Under the pieces are notes generated by a model that saw nothing but the letters and a program-made list of their open reading frames with translations, was not told where the DNA came from and searched no databases. The position numbers were made by a program, and so were the translations under genes. Source: CAVQBP01 sp964448105 (GTDB lineage: Bacteria > Bacteroidota > Ignavibacteria > Ignavibacteriales > Ignavibacteriaceae). From it: a stretch of 40,177 nt of DNA. Shown here piece by piece: positions 33,029 through 40,177 of this stretch (the stretch's first letter is position 1; every line of letters starts with the position of its first letter). Location of the stretch: NCBI GenBank assembly GCA_964448105.1, contig CAYUVK010000040.1, positions 1 to 40,177 of the forward strand. The letters are read 5' to 3'.

Positions 33029-34006
33029 TTAACTTTTCAAAGTCTTCTTCAAAAACACAAGTGTATAATTTAAAGTTTTTTCAAACCATGGATTAAACAA
33101 CCAAAAAGTATGAATTGTACCTTCTAGAATATGCACTTCGGAGTATATATTATAGACATTTAGTTTTTTAATCATTTCATCACGACCAGCATGAAACCGA
33201 GCCTGTCCGCTATTAATAAATAAAATTGGAGGTGTTGTTTTACTCACGTGATTTATCGGACCTGCATCTTTCCAAACTTCAGGATTTTCTTTTGGTGAAG
33301 CGCCAAACCAAAGGTGTGCAGCACTAGGCTTTCCGGATTTTTTATATAATTCTTCACTCCCTTTTCCATAAAAATCCACGACTCCATCAACATCTATAAT
33401 TGCCTGTACATCACTGGAGAAATTTAAATTACCTTCATCCCCTTCAAATTTCTTTTGTCCGTTTGTTGTACCGATTAATGCGGCAAGATGTCCCCCGGCA
33501 GAGCAGCCGTAAATTGCAAGTTTTTTACTATTAATTTTATATTTTGATGCATTAACTCTCATCCATCTAATAGATGCTTTTATATCGTATACTGCTGCAG
33601 GATAAAGTGCATCGGTAGATAATCTATATTCAACTGCAATAGTAACATAACCTTTAGCAGCAAGTCTTTGAGCCATCGGAATAACCAATTGTCTGTCTCC
33701 CGATCGCCAGCCGCCGCCATGGATAAGAACTACTCCGGGAAAATTTTTATTATCTGAATTTGATGGATAAAAAACATCTAAATGTAATTTTCTTCCGGAA
33801 ACATCTGCATAAACGATATTTTTTACTTCCTTTACATTCTCAAAGAGATGAGGCAATACAAGTTCTGCATCAGGAAATTTTTTATGCATCTTTGCAGATG
33901 CAGTATTAAAATTATATGATGTATCTCTCTCGGAATTTAATGAACTTGAGTTTTGAGCTAATACAAAAAAACTAAACACAAATAAAAATAAGATTATCAT
34001 TTTCAT
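33029..34006 (-). CDS. Secreted alpha/beta-hydrolase esterase, candidate pectin/sugar acetylesterase
   Basis: A 325-residue alpha/beta hydrolase. A signal peptide of about 18 residues ends at LAQ. The oxyanion motif HGGGWRSGD is at 96-104 and the nucleophile elbow GCSAGGH carries Ser169. A C-terminal catalytic His is likely in EGTIHTFWLF (about 304). The fold matches the BD-FAE / acetyl-esterase branch that removes acetyl groups from plant polysaccharides. Neighbouring GH28, GH31 and CE8 genes support action on acetylated pectin. The exact ester is not readable. It lies 95 bases before the second GH28 gene. Confidence 0.85.
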   Translation of the reverse strand: MKMIILFLFVFSFFVLAQNSSSLNSERDTSYNFNTASAKMHKKFPDAELVLPHLFENVKEVKNIVYADVSGRKLHLDVFYPSNSDNKNFPGVVLIHGGGWRSGDRQLVIPMAQRLAAKGYVTIAVEYRLSTDALYPAAVYDIKASIRWMRVNASKYKINSKKLAIYGCSAGGHLAALIGTTNGQKKFEGDEGNLNFSSDVQAIIDVDGVVDFYGKGSEELYKKSGKPSAAHLWFGASPKENPEVWKDAGPINHVSKTTPPILFINSGQARFHAGRDEMIKKLNVYNIYSEVHILEGTIHTFWLFNPWFEKTLNYTLVFLKKTLKS

Positions 34007-34475
34007 TAATAAATTGCAGATTAAATAAAATTTAATACCAGATCATTGAGAAACTAAATATTACACATTTGTATGATTTATAAAGAGATAAATTATTATA
34101 ATTATTTTTTTTATTGATCCTCTACGAGGATCTCACTTTGTTTTATTATTCTGTTTTACAACAATTAAACTTCTACGAAGTTTTTTAATTCAACATATTT
34201 CTATCAATCAAATTTTATATATTAATCCCAACAGTTGATCGAGAACCTCGGAGAGGTTCTATTTTTGTAGAATAGTTTAAAGAATAATATCAAATCCTCG
34301 TAGAGGATTTATAAATTATTTCTAAAAACGATGAACGATAGTCGTAATCCTTACTTTTATGTATAATTTATCATAATTGTTTGATTATTAATTAAAGTTT
34401 CAATTTCCACATTCTCTATAATATCTGTGAAACCAGAAGAGGGAGTAAAACAAAGATCATAGAGGACCACTGAGA
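34007..34475. repeat. 469-bp gene-free region with four REP-like hairpins
   Basis: This is the longest gene-free stretch in the window. It holds four short hairpins: GATCCTC-TAC-GAGGATC (34116-34132), AACTTC-TAC-GAAGTT (34168-34182), AGAACCTC-GGA-GAGGTTCT (34242-34260) and AAATCCTC-GTA-GAGGATTT (34292-34310). They share the core ctc-N3-gag or a variant, and the loops TAC and GTA suggest both orientations of one element. The remainder is AT-rich with no credible reading frame. Any promoter for the esterase gene starting at 34006 would lie here, but none is obvious. Confidence 0.7.
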
Positions 34476-34508
34476 TTAAAAGAGAATTTCTATTCGCGCT
34501 TTTGTTCC

Positions 34509-34608
34509 NNNNNNNNNNNNNNNNNNNNNNNNNNNNNNNNNNNNNNNNNNNNNNNNNNNNNNNNNNNNNNNNNNNNNNNNNNNNNNNNNNNNNNNNNNNN
34601 NNNNNNNN
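34509..34608. other. Assembly gap (100 N) inside the GH31 gene
   Basis: Exactly 100 N, the conventional placeholder for a gap of unknown size. It interrupts the GH31 gene after residue 550 (ending GVLMKP). The 33 bases on the far side (34476-34508) read GTKARIEILF then stop on the minus strand. They may be the real C-terminus, but continuity of frame across the Ns is not evidence. Confidence 0.98.
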
Positions 34609-36257
34609 GGTTTCATCAATACTCCATTTTTGTATGAAGTATTTGCTGCAGAATAAATATAAGGAAGCATTTCCATCCTTTGCGAACAGGCATTTCTAAA
34701 AATGCTTTGTAAGTTTTCACTATAATTCCATGGTGGTCTGTCTTTTCCGTTTCCTCCTGAATGATCTAATTTAACTTCAAACATGCCGCTCCATGTTCCG
34801 AATTCCAGCCACCTGGCATATAGCGATTCTGGAATCCAGCCGCCCAAATATCCGCCTACATCCGAGCCCCAAACAGGAAAACCCATGAACCCACATCGAA
34901 TAGCATTTGCCATATTCCCTGCCAATCCATCCCAGCTTGAACGAGAATCTCCTCCCCACAATGCACTTAGATAAGGCTGCGTTCTATGGAAGGCTGCCCT
35001 AGCAAAGTTGAACTCATCTTTACCGTAAGCATTCTGAAGAAATTGGTTAATTACTTTTGCGTAAAGATAAATATATTTATTCCTGTGCTCCGAGAATGGA
35101 GTTTTATCATACCATTGAGCCATTACCGGAAATTCTTCATCGGCCCGATCCATTTTATGTCCCCGGACATTTACCGAGTAAAGATTAGTCTTGAGTCTTC
35201 TCTCAAACTCTTTGATGGCATCCGGATTTGTCAAATCGATATATCCTCTAAAGTTAGGAAGAAGACCTGGAAAATCTTTATCTGACATTGTGAGAGGCCC
35301 AACCCATGTTAAAAATTGTAATCCGTATTTATTGTTCAACTCCGATATCCATTCTTTTGGATTGGAAAATTTTTCATTGAAATCCATTTTAGACCATTCA
35401 TGAGCACCATTGCTGTAAGGACGGTCTACCATTAAGGCTGTTAAAGGAATTTTTAAATTAGCCATTTTTTGAGCATCGTCCAGCACATCTTTCTTCCCGT
35501 TTTTATCTTCATCCCGCCAAATAATTGGACCGCAAGCCCAGACCGGAACGTACTTTGGATTACCGATAATCGAGTAATATGATTTTAAAATTTCATCTCC
35601 GGTAGGGCCATAAAATATGTACCAGTCAAGTTTTCCTGTTCTATGATAAAGCTCCGTAACACCATTAATTGCAAATCTATATTGTCCTTTTGCAAAAGAA
35701 TCAAAGAATGAAGAATAACCATTGCTGCTCATATAAAATGCAGACCATGCAGAAGCATAATTTTCATGATATTGATTCGCATCTCCTAATACATCTACAT
35801 CGACTACTTTTCCTCTTAAATCAGGACTTTTTTCATTATCCGGGAAAAGAGGTTCCAAAACTCCAAAGTAATGTTCATTCAAATCATCCATACGGATTGT
35901 TGTATTTTCTGCCCACTTAGGATCGCAGAAAAACCTTAATCCATTAGTAATTTTTGTTATTGTAACTGTATCAATTAAATCCCTATCTGTTCCCTGGTAT
36001 TCTGCTACGCCAGGATAAATAAATTTCAATTGAACTTCTTTTTCATTGTTGCTTAATATTGAAATTGATTTGGGAGGAGTAAAATTAAAATTTATCGAAA
36101 TAACATCTACTAGTTCTTTATTCTCTTTCGAAATAATTAAATGACCTTTAGATAATTCTAATTGAATATCTTTTTCATTAAAAAATTTTTGCGAAAATAT
36201 TGCCGGATTACTTAATAGAAGAAAGAATATAATTAATGCAGCAGTAATTTTTTCCAT
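34609..36257 (-). CDS. GH31-family alpha-glycosidase, 3' part lost in assembly gap
   Basis: A signal peptide (about 1-22, ending FSQ) is followed by a GH31 beta-sandwich and then the TIM barrel. The nucleophile motif KMDRADEE (Asp near 370) and the acid/base region WGGDSRSSWDGL (Asp near 436) are present, as are FMGFPVWGSDVGGYLGG (about 454) and WLEFGTWSGMFE (about 485). These are typical of GH31 alpha-xylosidases, alpha-glucosidases and alpha-galactosidases, and the substrate cannot be fixed. The visible part is 550 residues. Complete members are usually 650-800, so perhaps 100-250 residues including the C-terminal beta-sandwich are missing in the Ns at 34509-34608. It lies 54 bases after the pectinesterase stop on the same strand. 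Confidence 0.9.
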
Positions 36258-36311
36258 TTTTATTTTATTGATGTGTATAAGAAATTATTTGATGTACAAA
36301 AATAATAAGTA

Positions 36312-37553
36312 TTATAAATTAAAATTAGCGGGTCTCTCAGTTACGGAAGCTCTGTTGCCGAAAACTTTTGCATTATTAAATAATGTCAGTCCGATTAAAT
36401 CTGTTTCCGAACATTTCCCTTTGCAATTGAACCTTATAGTATCGGAACCGGCGCCGGAATCGTAAGTGAGTTCTAAACCGGATTTAGATTTTAATACCGG
36501 CTTTCCTATTACAGTTAAATTTTCATTAAAAAAGAAAAGTATATAACCTTTATGAATTTCATGTTTAATTATGTGGGGACCTTCCGTTGATTCAGGATTC
36601 CATTTACCATCAAATGTCCAGGCTGGAGTAATATCGGAAGGAGTTGGAGAATTTTTCGCTTCATTTAGATTATCTTTAAACCAACTATAATCCCCTCCTT
36701 CTCTATGACAATTGTAGAAGTAATATCTTTTACCCCAATTAAACGGGCGATCTCTTTCAGGGTGATCCGGATAGGAAACTCTATAAATTGGAGTATCAGC
36801 CATATTTTTTGAGAATTCACAATTCAAAAGATAGAACTGCGCTTCATAATGATGTCTACCTAATCGAAACCCTTTTACTCCATCGAAAGAACAATTCCTT
36901 AAAACGAATTTCTGATTAATATCATATCCGCCGGCATGCCAGATAGAAGCAGTTTTTAAAAGTTCATAAAATTTAGAATCTTTTATAAAACACCATCCGC
37001 GCGGACAAACATAGTCCACCGAACCTTGGAATTTACAATTAGCATGGTAATACATTCCTGTTTTGTAATCCCACAAAGAAACTGTATCCCCGCCTTTACT
37101 CAATACATTGCAATTAATAATGATTGTACGGGTTCCGTCTCCATAAATTGCAAATGCATGCGGACCAATTTTAGGCTGAGTATTTTCAATGGTAAGATTA
37201 TCAAGAATAATATCATCAGCGTAGATGTTTATTACTGCAGGTCCTATAGGATCTTCATTAGCAATCCAATCTGTTCTAAGCTGATTATATTCTATTATAG
37301 TGCTGTCTCTATTTTCTCCCTTTAGTGTTATATAATCCTGAGTAATTCTGAATTTCTCGTTGTAAACTCCGTTCTTTATAAAAATAACCACCCGTTCATA
37401 GTTAAACATTGGCAGTGATTCTACAGCTGCGGTAATTGTTTTATAATCACCGCTTCCATCCTTAGCAACTTTAATGAAATGTTTGTACTGTGAAAATGAT
37501 AAAGAAGAAAAGATTAGAAAAAATATGAAAACTATTAAAGTCTTTTTTTTCAT
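36312..37553 (-). CDS. CE8 pectinesterase with extra C-terminal beta domain
   Basis: A 413-residue secreted pectin methylesterase that de-esterifies homogalacturonan so lyases and polygalacturonases can act. A signal peptide of about 22 residues is followed by the CE8 beta-helix, opening with VAKDGSGDYKTITAAVESLP. The catalytic trio is visible: Asp156 (GGDTVSLW), Asp180 (GSVDYVCPRG) and Arg233 (LGRHHYEAQ). Family variants are the missing Gln before the first Asp and His-His instead of Pro-Trp after LGR. Residues from about 335 (GYILFFFNENLTVIGKP to the end) look like an added beta-sandwich module, perhaps SwmB/Calx-beta-like. It precedes GH31 and follows a 256-bp repeat-bearing spacer. Confidence 0.9.
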   Translation of the reverse strand: MKKKTLIVFIFFLIFSSLSFSQYKHFIKVAKDGSGDYKTITAAVESLPMFNYERVVIFIKNGVYNEKFRITQDYITLKGENRDSTIIEYNQLRTDWIANEDPIGPAVINIYADDIILDNLTIENTQPKIGPHAFAIYGDGTRTIIINCNVLSKGGDTVSLWDYKTGMYYHANCKFQGSVDYVCPRGWCFIKDSKFYELLKTASIWHAGGYDINQKFVLRNCSFDGVKGFRLGRHHYEAQFYLLNCEFSKNMADTPIYRVSYPDHPERDRPFNWGKRYYFYNCHREGGDYSWFKDNLNEAKNSPTPSDITPAWTFDGKWNPESTEGPHIIKHEIHKGYILFFFNENLTVIGKPVLKSKSGLELTYDSGAGSDTIRFNCKGKCSETDLIGLTLFNNAKVFGNRASVTERPANFNL

Positions 37554-37597
37554 TTTAGAAGTAAATTGAACAATTAAATATCTTTCTTTTATATGTC

Positions 37598-37775
37598 ACC
37601 CATAAAAGGGTTCTAATCACTTTCTTGATTATTTAGATTAAGAATATTTCACACCTAACGATGTCTTGATTCTAAATTTTCTTTTTTATATTATAAAAAT
37701 GAACTCCATTAGGAGTGATATATTCTTAAAAGATTACTTATAAAAAACTTTCAACTCCATTAGGAGTGAAATATT
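37598..37775. repeat. Cluster of short palindromic repeats upstream of the pectinesterase
   Basis: Two near-identical 23-base units, aactccattaggagtg followed by atatatt or aaatatt, lie at 37702-37724 and 37753-37775. Each contains ACTCC-ATTA-GGAGT. A decayed inverted copy (atttcacacctaacgatgtc) is at 37646-37665, and a separate hairpin ACCC-ATAAAA-GGGT is at 37598-37611. All are in the 256-bp gap between the SGNH gene stop and the pectinesterase start, the likely promoter or leader region of the latter. Confidence 0.7.
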
Positions 37776-37809
37776 GATACTCCGCTCACTTTCCTATATC
37801 TCAATTACT

Positions 37810-38334
37810 TTAGTGATATATTTCTTTTAGCCCTTTCCAAACAGCATCCGCAATTTGCTGTTGCCCTTTTTCATCCGGATGAAGACCATCAACATAATTT
37901 GGTGGAGATACTGTTTTTAATAATGATATAAATCCTAATGAATCTTTTTCTGCCAATCCTTTATATTTATTTTTAAGCTCAACAAGAGAAGACTTTGTAT
38001 TTTCGTTATACTTTTTCTTAACATTCAATTGTGACATAGTTTTAAGATTTATATCACTTGGAGCCAGAATTACTATTTTAGTCTTTTTGTTTGTCTCTTT
38101 TATTTTACTGATCATCCACTCCATATTATCAACGCATTGATTTACCATACTGTCATTCCCATTTTTCAAATCATTAACTCCAAGAAAAATCAGAAAATAA
38201 TCTGAAGCAGGATATTTTTTAAGAACAGGAAGGATTTCATTTTTATCGGATGTTTTTCTTCCGTTTCTTCCTTCGTTTATAAAATTCACATCTTTATGTT
38301 CTTTAGAAAGAAAATAAACCCAGCTATGTCCGTT
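37810..38334 (-). CDS. SGNH/GDSL hydrolase, N-terminus lost in assembly gap
   Basis: A partial SGNH-hydrolase of 174 visible residues. The frame is open right up to the Ns and reads NGHSWVYFLSKE before VNFINEGRNGRKTSDK, which fits the region just after the missing GDSxT nucleophile block. A GTG at 38289 is therefore not the real start. Block III GVNDLKNGNDS (about residue 52) and block V DGLHPDEKG with the catalytic Asp and His (about 151) are intact. Such enzymes remove acetyl esters from pectin or rhamnogalacturonan. Neighbours PL10 and CE8 support that, although the serine itself cannot be seen. Confidence 0.85.
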   Translation of the reverse strand, partial: NGHSWVYFLSKEHKDVNFINEGRNGRKTSDKNEILPVLKKYPASDYFLIFLGVNDLKNGNDSMVNQCVDNMEWMISKIKETNKKTKIVILAPSDINLKTMSQLNVKKKYNENTKSSLVELKNKYKGLAEKDSLGFISLLKTVSPPNYVDGLHPDEKGQQQIADAVWKGLKEIYH

Positions 38335-38434
38335 NNNNNNNNNNNNNNNNNNNNNNNNNNNNNNNNNNNNNNNNNNNNNNNNNNNNNNNNNNNNNNNNNN
38401 NNNNNNNNNNNNNNNNNNNNNNNNNNNNNNNNNN
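38335..38434. other. Assembly gap (100 N) between PL10 and SGNH genes
   Basis: Exactly 100 N, taken as a gap of unknown length. Upstream (minus strand) it truncates the 3' end of the PL10 lyase. Downstream it truncates the 5' end of the SGNH hydrolase. A frame can be read through it joining the lyase to TDIAGFIFFLKNIKM, but that tail is the wrong frame of the SGNH gene. Confidence 0.98.
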
Positions 38435-39593
38435 AATCTTTTAATTTTTTAATCTTTTCAATCCACATAGGATATTCATCCAAAACTTTTTGCGGTTCAT
38501 ATGTATACCAGGTATATCCATCGCGTCTTTCTCTTCCTACCTTTGATAAAGAATCAACAGGGATACTATTTCTATCTGTAAAAAAAGGTTTGTTCCCTTT
38601 AAGAGTATAGAAGCGCGCCCAAATAGGAGGAGCTGAAGGATCACTAATTACTTTTTTATCTGTAACCGAAGTACGGTATTTAAAAACCACTTTAGGAGCT
38701 TTAACTCTTTCTACTTTTATACCATGAATCTCAGAATCTTTAAACCAGTTGACTGCACCTTCTACAGAATTAATAATTTTTTTATCCGGATGCTCAATAC
38801 TCATTAAAAGTAAGGTTATTCCTGTACTTTCTTCACCGCATTTGGAAGGAAGTTCAAATGTCCTCGCATGCTGTGGATGAAAATCAATATTATCATGCTG
38901 CTGACACCAGACAGTCGGTTTTCCATTATCAACAATCTGGCATTTTAATATACAATCAATTCCTTTATTAAAAGCTCTTTTAACTTTTTCACGTCTTCCA
39001 TTATCAACAAAAGAATAAACAGGATTATTTTGAACAATTTGAAGAAGAACGTTCATAATCCCGGTCATTGCATCATCATTAAAGGTAATATATTTCCTGT
39101 ATCCGCTTGTATCCGGGTAAAACTGCGGCCAACCGCCATTTGGATACTGCGCTTTTAATATAAAGTCAATTCCTTTTAAACATGCCTCTTTATATTTTCC
39201 ATCTTTTAACAAATTATATGCTTTCGCCAGATAATCGACCTGTGAGTAAGTTGCACCATTATCAAAAGAAGTATGAAGCGAATCCCTTCCTTCTTTAAGA
39301 ATTGCTTTTTGCTTATCTGTTAAAATTGCAAGCATATCATAATTTTTAGCCCAGCCTCCGTTCTTTTGTTGATAAAGAAGGATGTTATCGGCAATTTCTT
39401 TTACCTGCGAAGGTTTATACCTTTTTTGATTAGGAAGCGGCAGAAAAGCCTGTCCATTATCGGTAATATCATACCAATGATGTGCGCTATCAAAAAAACC
39501 GGATACGTTAATTGTTCCGCCTTTTTTTACTGGACTATTTTGTGAATAAGTATTTATCTGAAGAAGTATAATTACTAAGATGATTATTTTCAT
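38435..39593 (-). CDS. PL10 pectate lyase, C-terminus cut by assembly gap
   Basis: A secreted pectate lyase of family 10, with 386 residues visible. The signal peptide ends near NTYSQ (about 18). The (alpha/alpha) toroid shows QKNGGWAKNYDM (about 75), SFDNGATYSQVDYLA (about 108), AQYPNGGWPQFYPD (about 147), and the C-terminal catalytic region PIWARFYTLKGNKPFFTDRN and RRDGYTWY (about 325-368), where family 10 has its essential arginine and substrate contacts. The final visible stretch YPMWIEKIKKL is close to where complete members end, so probably only a few residues are lost in the Ns. It is followed by the SGNH esterase and preceded by another esterase. Confidence 0.92.
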
Positions 39594-39632
39594 AAGATTA
39601 CTTTTATGTTGAACACGTTTTTATTTCAATTA

Positions 39633-40177
39633 TTACTTTTTTTGTATAATTTTTCTAAGTATCATCCAATTTTTACATAATATCGGCCATTGAGAATTCG
39701 TTTCGTTTTTTATACCTAATCCATATCCATGCCCCCCTTTTTCAAATACATGAATCTCAACAGGAACATTCAATGAATGCAGATTAGTAAACAGCTCAAT
39801 GCTGGTTTTTACAGGAACAGTTTTATCATCTGCAGCGTGCTGTATAAATGTTGGCGGGATATTATTTGTTAAAAATCTGCTCTCTGCCAGACTATCCGCT
39901 TGTGGATAACTTAAAACCATAAAATCAGGTTTACAACTAATTGAGTCTATTTTATCATTTAATTTCTTTTCCGGATGCAAATAATGAATAGCCAGATTTA
40001 ATGCCAGATGTCCGCCGGCTGAAAATCCCATTATTCCAATATTGTTTGGATTGATATTAAATTCTTTGGCTTTACTTCTTATTAAACTCAGAGCTCTTTC
40101 TGCATCAGTTAATGCTTCAGTTCTGTTCAATCTATATTTTAAAACAAAAGCACTAACTCCTAAAGTATTTAACCATT
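39633..40177 (-). CDS. Alpha/beta-hydrolase esterase, cut by the right window edge
   Basis: The frame is open to the end of the window and reads WLNTLGVSAFVLKYRLNRTEA, a typical strand before the catalytic elbow of acetyl-esterase-like hydrolases, so the true start lies beyond base 40177. The nucleophile elbow is GFSAGGHLALNLA. The catalytic Asp is likely in HAADDKTVPV and the His in GGHGYGLG. About 180 residues are visible, perhaps two thirds of the protein. It is a paralogue in type, but not closely in sequence, of the esterase at 33029-34006, and probably deacetylates pectic sugars. It lies 39 bases before the PL10 start. Confidence 0.87.
   Translation of the reverse strand, partial: WLNTLGVSAFVLKYRLNRTEALTDAERALSLIRSKAKEFNINPNNIGIMGFSAGGHLALNLAIHYLHPEKKLNDKIDSISCKPDFMVLSYPQADSLAESRFLTNNIPPTFIQHAADDKTVPVKTSIELFTNLHSLNVPVEIHVFEKGGHGYGLGIKNETNSQWPILCKNWMILRKIIQKK

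Noticed and set aside
34476..36257. Continuous GH31 frame across the 100 N ending in GTKARIEILF
   Set aside because: The frame is kept only because N codons contain no stops. The true gap length is unknown, so the tail may or may not belong to this gene.
37702..37775. Two 23-base direct repeats spaced 51 bases apart as a minimal CRISPR
   Set aside because: The units are short palindromes, there is also an inverted copy, there are only two direct units, and no cas genes are present.
38286..39593. PL10 lyase fused to TDIAGFIFFLKNIKM across the gap
   Set aside because: The tail is an alternative frame of the SGNH hydrolase gene, whose own frame (NGHSWVYFLS...) is clearly the coding one.

Overview
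The window is an AT-rich chromosomal segment, apparently part of a draft assembly: two runs of exactly 100 N look like scaffold gaps. It most likely comes from an anaerobic or facultative member of the Bacteroidota/Ignavibacteriota group, and Ignavibacteria is my best guess. The main evidence is a secreted pectate lyase ending in a type IX secretion sorting tail with the 'NYPNPFNPST' signature typical of Ignavibacteria and relatives. Low GC, many weak ribosome-binding sites and a large pectin locus fit this. No rRNA, tRNA, insertion sequence or CRISPR array was seen.

Layout. (1) Bases 113-3981, minus strand: etfB-etfA-acyl-CoA dehydrogenase plus a small unknown gene, a compact electron-transfer operon. 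EtfB resembles the electron-bifurcating type. (2) Bases 4230-7784, plus strand: a GYD-domain protein, a YbaK-type deacylase and an orphan two-PAS membrane histidine kinase. (3) Bases 7882-40177, all minus strand and running off the right edge: a pectin and uronate utilisation locus of about 32 kb and 26 genes.

In transcription order the pectin locus begins with extracytoplasmic enzymes: an esterase cut by the window edge, PL10 pectate lyase, SGNH esterase, CE8 pectinesterase, a GH31 enzyme, an alpha/beta esterase, GH28, an unassigned six-hairpin glycosidase, a DUF1080 protein, GH28, PL9 pectate lyase with a T9SS tail, and GH105. A LacI-type regulator follows, with a perfect 16-bp operator-like palindrome just upstream of the next gene. 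Then come a small membrane protein, Eda, KdgK, an ExuT-type transporter, UxaE, SDR-type UxuB, a second PfkB kinase, a LarA-superfamily protein, a PdxB-like dehydrogenase, Gnd, a DUF4861 lipoprotein, KduI and KduD.

How they work together. Lyases and hydrolases cut de-esterified pectin to galacturonate and unsaturated galacturonate. The unsaturated product is converted by KduI and KduD to 2-keto-3-deoxygluconate (KDG), phosphorylated by KdgK and cleaved by Eda. Galacturonate enters via ExuT and, after an isomerase not present here, goes tagaturonate to fructuronate (UxaE) to mannonate (UxuB). Mannonate dehydratase UxuA is absent from the window. Instead UxuB is followed by a kinase, a nickel-pincer LarA homologue, a PdxB-like enzyme and 6-phosphogluconate dehydrogenase. 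Because mannonate and gluconate are C2 epimers, I propose that this block may divert uronate carbon through gluconate into the pentose phosphate pathway. This is the most interesting hypothesis in the window and is inference, not proof.

Several families of short palindromic repeats decorate the intergenic spaces of the locus. The gaps hide the 3' part of the GH31 gene and the PL10/SGNH junction, so apparent reading frames across the Ns should not be trusted.
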